From contig NZ_JAJEWQ010000001.1 in NCBI RefSeq assembly GCF_020687805.1, positions 963,232-1,027,231 of the forward strand: 64,000 bases of DNA. Reading direction: 5' to 3'. Positions 9,496 to 16,054 of the stretch are shown piece after piece (the first letter of the stretch is position 1; every line of letters begins with the position of its first letter). The DNA is from Planctobacterium marinum (lineage in GTDB: Bacteria > Pseudomonadota > Gammaproteobacteria > Enterobacterales > Alteromonadaceae). A program made the position numbers and the translations under genes. The notes beneath the pieces were generated by a model. That model was given only the letters and a program-made list of their open reading frames with translations. It was not told the origin of the DNA and searched no databases.

Positions 9496-10532
9496 TGTTA
9501 AAAAATCCTAAGTTATTATCGCTTTCCCTGGCGTTATTCGCCTGCAACAGTCTGGCTGAACAGCCAGCGCCGGAAAAAGTTAACTGGCAAGACAAAGGCT
9601 GGCAGTTAATTTGGCAGGATGAATTTAATGGTTACCGGGTTGATGAGACTAAATGGAGCTATGAAATCAACTGCTGGGGAGGCGGGAATGATGAGCAACA
9701 ATGTTACGTAGACAAACCCGGCAATTTTGAGTTTATCGACGGTATCATGCATATTGTGGCCAGAAAAGAAGCCCATACCGGCGCCAGTGAAACAGAAGAT
9801 TCGCCTGCCTGGGATCCTACCCAGACCCGCACCCTCCCCTTTACTTCAGGACGTTTGCGCAGCAAAAACAAAGGAGATTGGCGCTACGGACGGTTTGAAA
9901 TGCGGGCCCGGCTGCCTCATGGACAAGGCACATGGCCGGCATTCTGGATGCTACCCACTGATAACGTCTATGGCGGCTGGGCTGCTTCGGGCGAAATTGA
10001 CATTATGGAGGCAGTCAATATCGGGGTTAACACAGACAAATCTGGCACCCTGAGCCCCGAAGCAGAAACCCGGGTTCACGGCACCCTTCACTATGGACGA
10101 ACCTGGCCGGAAAATGTGTATTCCGGAACCTGGTACGAATTGCCGGGTAAACTCAGCCCGGCAACGGGATTTCACACCTACGCAGTAGAGTGGGAAGAAG
10201 GTGAAATTCGTTGGTACATGGATGATGTGCATTATGCTACGCAGCGCTCTTCCGGTTGGTTTTCGGAATTAAAAAGTGATTCAGGTGAGGTAAAAAGCAA
10301 TCCAGGCCATGCGCCTTTTGATCAACGCTTTCATCTGATCCTGAATCTCGCAGTGGGTGGCGCCTGGGCATCAAATGTTAACGAAAAAGGCATTGATCAC
10401 CAGGTCTTTCCACAGCGTTTTAGTATTGACTATGTAAGAGCCTATCAATGTAGTAAAGATCCGGAAACAGGCAAAGGCTGTGCGTCAGTTAGTCAGCATG
10501 CCAAAGTCGTTACCGGCAAAGACAGTCACTAG
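9495..10532 (+). CDS. GH16 endo-beta-1,3-glucanase (laminarinase), single domain
   Basis: A 345-residue family-16 enzyme. The catalytic motif SGEIDIMEAVN gives nucleophile Glu167 and acid/base Glu172. Substrate-cleft residues appear in RYGRFEMRARLPHGQGTWPA and WYMDD. The N-terminus is a signal peptide (LLSLSLALFACNSLAEQ). The LFAC sequence is lipobox-like but has Phe at -2, so soluble or lipid-anchored export is undecided. The start codon overlaps the GH3 stop by one base. The EIDIMEAVN form with the methionine bulge is the laminarinase/lichenase type rather than agarase or carrageenase. It has no accessory binding domain, unlike the second GH16 downstream. Confidence 0.94.
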   Translation: MLKNPKLLSLSLALFACNSLAEQPAPEKVNWQDKGWQLIWQDEFNGYRVDETKWSYEINCWGGGNDEQQCYVDKPGNFEFIDGIMHIVARKEAHTGASETEDSPAWDPTQTRTLPFTSGRLRSKNKGDWRYGRFEMRARLPHGQGTWPAFWMLPTDNVYGGWAASGEIDIMEAVNIGVNTDKSGTLSPEAETRVHGTLHYGRTWPENVYSGTWYELPGKLSPATGFHTYAVEWEEGEIRWYMDDVHYATQRSSGWFSELKSDSGEVKSNPGHAPFDQRFHLILNLAVGGAWASNVNEKGIDHQVFPQRFSIDYVRAYQCSKDPETGKGCASVSQHAKVVTGKDSH

Positions 10533-10609
10533 AGCGGGTTGATCTTTACGGTGCCTTTTTGCACACAGGCGCAGTCCAATGGATTCGCAACAGGTAACAG
10601 GTTGCACCA

Positions 10610-10650
10610 TTAAATAAACAGGTTTTGTGCGGTCAGACGCAAAACCTGTT
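10610..10650 (-). terminator. Terminator overlapping the stop codon of the minus-strand membrane gene
   Basis: Read on the minus strand, AACAGGTTTTG pairs perfectly with CAAAACCTGTT (11 bp, 12-base loop), followed by TTTATTT. The hairpin lies inside the last codons of the gene and the T-rich tail contains its stop codon. Confidence 0.7.
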
Positions 10651-12367
10651 GCCCTTCTTCCAGCACCACCTCTAAAACGTCACCAACTGCCTGAATTTGC
10701 CACCGTCGGTTAATTTGACAGGCCGAATTTGCATCACCGGTTTCAAAATAGGAGAAACCTTGTAAATCGGTTTCAGCAGCAAACACCAATGTCGTGTTGC
10801 AGCGCTGTTTAGGATAATAAACGCGCCCTGTGGTCATAGAATCCGTCAGTACCAGTCGCACGGTTTCGCAGGTTTCACCACAGATTGACAACTGATAGAA
10901 ACCACCCAGATCTCGACGTTTGTGATGGATTTTGCTGGGTACCGGTGGGGTTTCGGTGGCATTGACCTGTGCAACTAACAGGGGTAACTTCAGTGAATCG
11001 AATCCGGTCAGTGATGCATCGTAGTAATAAAACAGCGGCCGCAACGCCACTTCAATCACCTTACCCCATTGCGACTGAAGGTGCTCCGGAAACAAAACCC
11101 GTTCCGTCTCGGTTCGGGGTAACCACAAAAAGATTGCTGTCCAGATAAAGGGCACCACAACTAACGGTGACAGAGACGCATTAATTAGTGGATTTATACG
11201 CTGCTTCATTCGACGCGCCCGAATCAGAAAACGGGTGCGCACGTACGCAGCCAGGCAGATAAACACAACAAAGGTACTCACCAGCACGGCATAGGTCGGT
11301 AAAAACACCAGAGCAAAGCTCTTGCGCATCAGGTTAAACGCTTCCTGTGGTATATCTTTTGGCGACTGCACCAGTTGCCTTGACCAATGCCGGGCAACCT
11401 CCCCTTCTAAAGCATAGATGTCTTCGGCATGAACAATAGGGGCAACGGAGGGAAATCTGGCTTTGACGATAGTATTCAGGCAGCGGCTAACAGACAATAA
11501 AAAACGCTGCTCTGGCGGGCCTGTTGTTGCCTCAGGTAAGGCCGACAAGCTGCAATGATAAACTTCCGATAGGCGCGCAATATCAAATCGTGTGTAGCGG
11601 CTTTGAGTCGTTAAGAATGCCTCAAATTGCGCCACAGCAGTATCGATATACAACGTCCTTTCCGGCTCTGAGCTTTTGGTGTTATCCAGCCCTTCAACAA
11701 TTGGGTAAAAATCATCAATTTTGTCTTTGAATCCCTGATAAATAGCAATAGCAGGTTTGGCTACTTTGGCGGGCAGGCCGGTGTCGAGCAACATCAGGGC
11801 GAGTTCATCAGCCAGCACATCACTGGTTTGCAAAGTGTGTAAATAGCTTTCATTAAGGCAAACATGTAACGGCAAATATAAGCGCACCAATTGCTTATGG
11901 CTGTTTTCCGCAAGCCGTTCCGCGCCCACAAACCGGTGATAGTCCGGTAGATTGCCATTGCTAAAGAGTCGGTTAGCGGCATTGCCTAATAAGCTGCAAT
12001 GAACAATATTTTTAGACGCGTTTTTCTCCATCACCAGGTATAGCTCTTTCATGGCGACATAACCCATAATCGTCACCAGAATAAAACATCCCAACTTGAT
12101 AGAAACACGACGCACAGCACTGGTTCTGTTCAGGCCTTTATGCAGCGATAAACCGATCAGTACTGAAAGTCCAAGCCCGGCGCCTGAAATAACTCTTCCG
12201 GTTGTTTCCAATTGGGTCAGATCAGAAATGTGCTCACTGACATAGAGACTATTCACCAGCACGGTCAAAAAATACATTTCCGCCAGCAAATAGCCCACAA
12301 CGGCAAACAACAACAAGGGTTGCCAGATAATTTGTGATTTTAATCCGGTTTTAGCAGCAACAGACAT
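10610..12367 (-). CDS. Uncharacterised multi-pass membrane protein inside the glucan locus
   Basis: 585 residues; I do not recognise the family. Three hydrophobic segments lie near residues 15-40, 55-75 and 90-112, then a soluble stretch of about 240 residues (113-350) with several cysteines (VHCSLLGN, LHVCLNE, YHCSLSA, SRCLN). Two more membrane segments follow (about 350-376 and 395-416), and then a beta-rich C-terminal domain with a cysteine pair (ICGETCE). The cysteines suggest that the soluble parts are periplasmic and disulfide-bonded. It is on the opposite strand to both flanking GH16 genes and shares the intergenic region with the second one. Sensor, transport or cell-envelope roles are all possible; none is supported directly. 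Confidence 0.75.
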   Translation of the reverse strand: MSVAAKTGLKSQIIWQPLLLFAVVGYLLAEMYFLTVLVNSLYVSEHISDLTQLETTGRVISGAGLGLSVLIGLSLHKGLNRTSAVRRVSIKLGCFILVTIMGYVAMKELYLVMEKNASKNIVHCSLLGNAANRLFSNGNLPDYHRFVGAERLAENSHKQLVRLYLPLHVCLNESYLHTLQTSDVLADELALMLLDTGLPAKVAKPAIAIYQGFKDKIDDFYPIVEGLDNTKSSEPERTLYIDTAVAQFEAFLTTQSRYTRFDIARLSEVYHCSLSALPEATTGPPEQRFLLSVSRCLNTIVKARFPSVAPIVHAEDIYALEGEVARHWSRQLVQSPKDIPQEAFNLMRKSFALVFLPTYAVLVSTFVVFICLAAYVRTRFLIRARRMKQRINPLINASLSPLVVVPFIWTAIFLWLPRTETERVLFPEHLQSQWGKVIEVALRPLFYYYDASLTGFDSLKLPLLVAQVNATETPPVPSKIHHKRRDLGGFYQLSICGETCETVRLVLTDSMTTGRVYYPKQRCNTTLVFAAETDLQGFSYFETGDANSACQINRRWQIQAVGDVLEVVLEEGQQVLRLTAQNLFI

Positions 12368-12484
12368 GGGTGGTATTGGGAGTTATCCGTATCTAATCGT
12401 TTCTATTTTTTACCCGCAAAACGCACTGTAAAAAGCGAGATTTGCGTCGCGGTAAAACACCTTCAAGATTCAGTTTAGTTCAGA

Positions 12485-12527
12485 ATGTTAAAAATATGTT
12501 GACTTGAGCAACACATATTTTTAACAT
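12485..12527. promoter_or_regulatory. Long AT-rich inverted repeat
   Basis: Arms ATGTTAAAAATATGT (12485-12499) and ACATATTTTTAACAT (12513-12527) are exact reverse complements over 15 bp with a 13-base spacer. It overlaps the putative promoter and directly abuts operator O3. Confidence 0.75.
12499..12527 (+). promoter_or_regulatory. Putative sigma-70 promoter of the multidomain GH16 gene
   Basis: TTGACT (12499-12504), a 17-bp spacer, then TAACAT (12522-12527). The predicted start site falls near 12534, inside operator O3, the classic layout for LacI-type repression. Confidence 0.5.
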
Positions 12528-12529
12528 TG

Positions 12530-12545
12530 ATGAAAGCGCTTACAT
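12530..12545. promoter_or_regulatory. LacI-type operator O3
   Basis: ATGAAAGCGCTTACAT, one substitution from a perfect palindrome. It is the reverse complement of operators O2 and O4. Confidence 0.85.
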
Positions 12546-12569
12546 TATGCGTTATTTTTTGAAACAAAA

Positions 12570-12585
12570 ATGTAAGCGCTTTCAT
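12570..12585. promoter_or_regulatory. LacI-type operator O4
   Basis: ATGTAAGCGCTTTCAT, identical over 16 bp to operator O2 7 kb upstream. Its centre is 40 bp from operator O3, close to four helical turns, which would suit looping or cooperative binding. Confidence 0.85.
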
Positions 12586-12749
12586 AAGAAGTACTGCAAG
12601 CAAACAAGGAAATTCAGTTTTCCCGTAGCTGAACAGAATTGTTTGACTTGCCCAAATGAGCATTACTCCGTCACAAGCACTTTGCAGCAACACACACGGC
12701 TGAGCGACGTAAACGGGGCTAATTAAATAAAATGACTTTGGAGAGCAAC

Positions 12750-15700
12750 ATGGTAAGTTACAGAGCGAACAAGCTCACACACATTATCTCAGCTTCCTTA
12801 CTATCAGCCGGTCTGTTAGGGTGCGGCGGTGGTAGTGACACCACGAATACAATCATAGACCCATCGATCGCAACCCCACCTGTAACGGCCACAGACCAGC
12901 CGGACAGTGACTGGGAATTAGTATGGAGCGATGAATTTGACGGCGCCGACATTGATTCTGACAAATGGACCCATGAGGTCAATTGTCAGGGCGGCGGCAA
13001 CAATGAAAAACAATGTTATACCGATGACCCGCGTAACTCTTTTGTTACTGACGGCATGCTTAATATTGTTGCCATGCCCACCTCCGAAGATCAGGATCTC
13101 CCACTGCCCTATACTTCGGCGCGATTAAACACTAAATACAAAGGTGATTTTACCTATGGTCGTTTCGAAGCCCGTATAAAATTACCCCAGGGACAAGGTT
13201 CCTGGCCGGCATTCTGGATGCTGCCTACAGATGAAGAATATGGCGGTTGGCCCAAATCGGGTGAAATTGATATTTTAGAAGCGGTTAACCTGGGTGTTGT
13301 AGACGCCGAAAGCGGTGTTGCCGAATCTAACATTCACGGTACCTTGCACTATGGATTCGACTGGCCCAACAATATGAGTTCAGGCCAGAGCTATACCCCA
13401 ACCAGCAACCCGGCTGACGGCTTCCACACATACGCTATCGAATGGCAGGAAGGCGAAATTCGCTGGTATATGGATGGTTACCTGTTTGCGACACAACGCA
13501 AATCAGTGGTCAGAAGGCTGAATGACGGTACGGCCGTGGGCCTTTCTCACCGCGGCTGGTTTGTGCCACAATTTAACTCAGTCACCGGCGAAGAAGAAAA
13601 CGTTTATAGCGCCGCTCCATTTGACCAAAATTTTCATATGATTCTGAATTTTGCCGTTGGTGGAAACTGGCCTGAAAACGTTAACAATTTGGGCATTGAT
13701 GAAAGTGCCTTTGAAGGCGGTCAGGCCATGCAAGTGGACTATGTTCGGGTTTACGAGTGTTCGTCTGACCGAAACACCGGTAAAGGCTGCGAAACGGTTC
13801 GCCCTGGCTATGATGAAGAAGGCGACGGATTGGTAGAAGGCGCAGCGCCTATCCCTACACCGCCAGCTCCACCGTCAGTTGATCCGGTAACCATTTTTGC
13901 TGATGAAGAAAATCCAGATTGGCCATTGTGGGACTGCTGCGGCGGTACGACCCCTGAAGTGGTAATGGATGATGCACAACACGGTGCGGTAGCGGAATTT
14001 AAAATCCTGGACAACAACGGCACAGTATTGGGCTTTTATGGTCGCGATGCCGGCGCACTGGATGCCTCGCCATCCTTGTCTGATGGTAGCCTGCGCTTTG
14101 ATATGAAAGTGGTCACAGAACCTACCACCGCCACGAGCTGGTTGTTAAAAGTTGAAGCCAATGGCAATACGTCATTTGCCGAAGTACCTCTGAATGCCAG
14201 CACTGAAGGCGCTGATCCGGTATTGGGTGAATGGCAAACCTACACCTTCCCGCTATCCTACCTGTCTGATCAAGGACTGGATGTCAGCGGTATTGATGTC
14301 ATTATGATTTTCCCGGCCTGGGGCACAGGTGATGGCGCGACATTCCGTGTAGACAACCTGATTGTCGGTCCGGAAGGCAGTGCACCTTCGGTTGAACTGG
14401 TACTGTTTGAAGACAGCGCCAATATCGAATGGCCACTTTGGGATTGCTGTGGCGGAACAACGCCGGTTGAAGCCATGGACGATGAAGAGCACGGTACTGT
14501 GGCAGAGTTCGAAATTCTGGATAACAACGGTACGGTAATGGGCTTCTTTGGCCGTGACAATGGCCCGTTTGACGCTTCCAGTATTCTGTCTGATGGCGTA
14601 CTTGAGTTTGACATGAAAGTGGTTAATGCCCCTGCAGGCGAAACCAGTTGGTTGCTCAAGGTCGAAGCGCACGGCAACACTTCTTTTGCCGAAGTTACGC
14701 TAAACACCAGTACTCAGGGTCAGGATCCGGTCACCGGCGAATGGCAAACTTACACCTTCCCTCTGCTGGCTTTGTCAGATGCGGGACTGGATGTCAGCGG
14801 CATTGATATCGTGATGATTTTCCCGGCTTGGGGAACAGGTGCAGGCGCAACGTACAGAGTAGATAACGCTAAAATCTATGATCCTAATGCTTCCTCAGGT
14901 AGCTCAACCGGTCCTCTGTTAGCGGTTTTCGCTGATGCGGAAAACGAAGCTTGGCCGATGTGGGATTGCTGTGGTGGCACTACGCCCGCCGTCGCAATGG
15001 ACGATGCCGATCATGGTTCTGTAGCGGAATTTCAGATTCTGGACAACAACGGCACTGTGATGGGATTTAACAGCCGTGACAGCGGCGAACCTTTCGATGC
15101 CAGTAGCATTCTGACTACCGGGGTATTTCAATTTGAAATGAAAGTGGTATCACCGCCCTCTTCCAGCACAGACTGGTTGTTAAAAATCGAAGCGCATGGC
15201 AACACCTCATTCGTAGAAGTGCCTTTGAATACCAGTCAGGAAGGCGTGGACCCGGTAACAGGCGAATGGCAAACCTACACCTTTGACTTATTAAGTTTGA
15301 GTGATGCTGGTTTAGACGTCAGTGGTATTGATGTGATTATGATCTTCCCTGCCTGGGGCACTGGTGAGGGTGCAACCTATCGCGTAGACAATGTCTATGT
15401 TGGTAACCCCAGTGACATATCGGGCGGTGGTTCAGGTGGCGGCAGCTCTGCCAACGCCGCTCTGACACTGTTTGCCGACAGCGAAAATGAGAACTGGCCA
15501 ATGTGGGATTGTTGCGGCGGTACCACACCGGCAGTGCAAATGCTGGATGATGGACATGGCGCAGTGGCTGAATTCCAGATTCTGGATAACAACGGCACTG
15601 TGATGGGTTTCAATGGCCGTGATCAGGGACAGGTGTTCGATGCCTCAGCGTATCTTTCTGCCGGTAAGTTCCAGTTTGACATGCGTGTGGTAAATGCCCC

Positions 15701-15956
15701 ATCAGGCGACACCAGCTGGCTACTCAAAATCGAAGCACATGGTAATACCTCATTTGTAGAGGTGGCATTAAATACCAGTAACGAAGGTTTGGATCCGATC
15801 ACCGGTGAATGGCAAACCTACAGCTTTGATTTGCTCACCTTATTGGATGCGGGCTTAGACGTCAGTGGTATTGATGTGGTGATGGTTTTCCCGGCCTGGG
15901 GCACAGGTGGCGGCGCCATCTACCAAATCGACAACGCTATGTTCACTGAGAATTAA
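12750..15956 (+). CDS. GH16 endo-beta-1,3-glucanase lipoprotein with four tandem C-terminal domains
   Basis: About 1068 residues. I prefer the ATG at 12750 (Shine-Dalgarno GGAG six bases upstream) over one six codons earlier; it gives a lipoprotein signal ending LLGCGGGSD, so the enzyme is probably on the outer membrane. The GH16 domain covers about 50-345, with SGEIDILEAVN carrying catalytic Glu172 and Glu177. It is followed by four copies of a roughly 160-residue beta-sandwich-like domain. Each copy has WP[LM]WDCCGGTTP, EFxILDNNGTV, SWLLK[VI]EAxGNTSF, GEWQTY and VSGIDVxMxFPAWGTG. Linkers 3 and 4 are Gly/Ser-rich. The repeats resemble the ExoP-type galactose-binding-like domain and may bind glucan. 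A 97-bp gap without an operator precedes the TBDR gene, suggesting co-transcription. Confidence 0.93.
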   Translation: MVSYRANKLTHIISASLLSAGLLGCGGGSDTTNTIIDPSIATPPVTATDQPDSDWELVWSDEFDGADIDSDKWTHEVNCQGGGNNEKQCYTDDPRNSFVTDGMLNIVAMPTSEDQDLPLPYTSARLNTKYKGDFTYGRFEARIKLPQGQGSWPAFWMLPTDEEYGGWPKSGEIDILEAVNLGVVDAESGVAESNIHGTLHYGFDWPNNMSSGQSYTPTSNPADGFHTYAIEWQEGEIRWYMDGYLFATQRKSVVRRLNDGTAVGLSHRGWFVPQFNSVTGEEENVYSAAPFDQNFHMILNFAVGGNWPENVNNLGIDESAFEGGQAMQVDYVRVYECSSDRNTGKGCETVRPGYDEEGDGLVEGAAPIPTPPAPPSVDPVTIFADEENPDWPLWDCCGGTTPEVVMDDAQHGAVAEFKILDNNGTVLGFYGRDAGALDASPSLSDGSLRFDMKVVTEPTTATSWLLKVEANGNTSFAEVPLNASTEGADPVLGEWQTYTFPLSYLSDQGLDVSGIDVIMIFPAWGTGDGATFRVDNLIVGPEGSAPSVELVLFEDSANIEWPLWDCCGGTTPVEAMDDEEHGTVAEFEILDNNGTVMGFFGRDNGPFDASSILSDGVLEFDMKVVNAPAGETSWLLKVEAHGNTSFAEVTLNTSTQGQDPVTGEWQTYTFPLLALSDAGLDVSGIDIVMIFPAWGTGAGATYRVDNAKIYDPNASSGSSTGPLLAVFADAENEAWPMWDCCGGTTPAVAMDDADHGSVAEFQILDNNGTVMGFNSRDSGEPFDASSILTTGVFQFEMKVVSPPSSSTDWLLKIEAHGNTSFVEVPLNTSQEGVDPVTGEWQTYTFDLLSLSDAGLDVSGIDVIMIFPAWGTGEGATYRVDNVYVGNPSDISGGGSGGGSSANAALTLFADSENENWPMWDCCGGTTPAVQMLDDGHGAVAEFQILDNNGTVMGFNGRDQGQVFDASAYLSAGKFQFDMRVVNAPSGDTSWLLKIEAHGNTSFVEVALNTSNEGLDPITGEWQTYSFDLLTLLDAGLDVSGIDVVMVFPAWGTGGGAIYQIDNAMFTEN
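13881..14373 (+). repeat. C-terminal domain repeat 1 of the multidomain GH16
   Basis: First of four tandem in-frame coding repeats. It starts with the FADEENPDWPLWDCCGG segment and ends at RVDNLIVG. It is the most diverged copy (FKILDNNGTVLGF, LSYLSDQGLD). Confidence 0.85.
14391..14880 (+). repeat. C-terminal domain repeat 2 of the multidomain GH16
   Basis: Second copy, starting about 170 codons after the first. It is joined to copy 1 by only a few residues and carries the same DCCGGTTP and FPAWGTG signatures. Confidence 0.85.
14910..15408 (+). repeat. C-terminal domain repeat 3 of the multidomain GH16
   Basis: Third copy, preceded by a short Ser-rich linker (ASSGSSTG). It has MWDCCGGTTP, like copy 4. 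Confidence 0.85.
15456..15953 (+). repeat. C-terminal domain repeat 4 of the multidomain GH16
   Basis: Fourth copy, preceded by a Gly/Ser linker (SGGGSGGGSS). It ends at the protein's C-terminus and is most similar to copy 3, suggesting a recent duplication. Confidence 0.85.
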
Positions 15957-15989
15957 TCACACTGCATCGCAGATTGGAATAACGCAACT

Positions 15990-16026
15990 CTGCAACCCAC
16001 ACTGAAGCATCAGCTTAGGGTTGCAG
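15990..16026. promoter_or_regulatory. Inverted repeat between the GH16 and TBDR genes
   Basis: Perfect 9-bp arms CTGCAACCC and GGGTTGCAG with a 19-base loop and no T-run. It could be an mRNA-processing or stabilising hairpin within a GH16-TBDR transcript, or a protein site. Confidence 0.5.
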
Positions 16027-16054
16027 ATACAGCACACAAAAAAGTAGGGTTATT

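Larger units (their letters stand above)
12368..12749. other. 382-bp divergent regulatory region before the multidomain GH16 gene
   Basis: This gap holds a 43-bp AT-rich dyad, a sigma-70-like promoter and two LacI-type operators (12485-12585), listed separately. The remainder (12368-12484 and 12586-12740) has no gene. A GGAG Shine-Dalgarno at 12740-12743 serves the GH16 start. Confidence 0.7.

Noticed and set aside
12485-12527. Terminator of the minus-strand membrane gene or of an upstream transcript
   Set aside because: It lies in a divergent promoter region upstream of both genes, has no GC-rich stem, and overlaps promoter elements.
14253-14707. Two overlapping antisense frames of about 140 residues within the GH16 repeats
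   Set aside because: They arise from the repeat codon bias, recur in each repeat, and have no start signals or recognisable sequence.
13881-15953. CRISPR or simple tandem DNA repeat
   Set aside because: The four units are roughly 500-bp in-frame protein domains with diverged codons, not short identical repeats with spacers.
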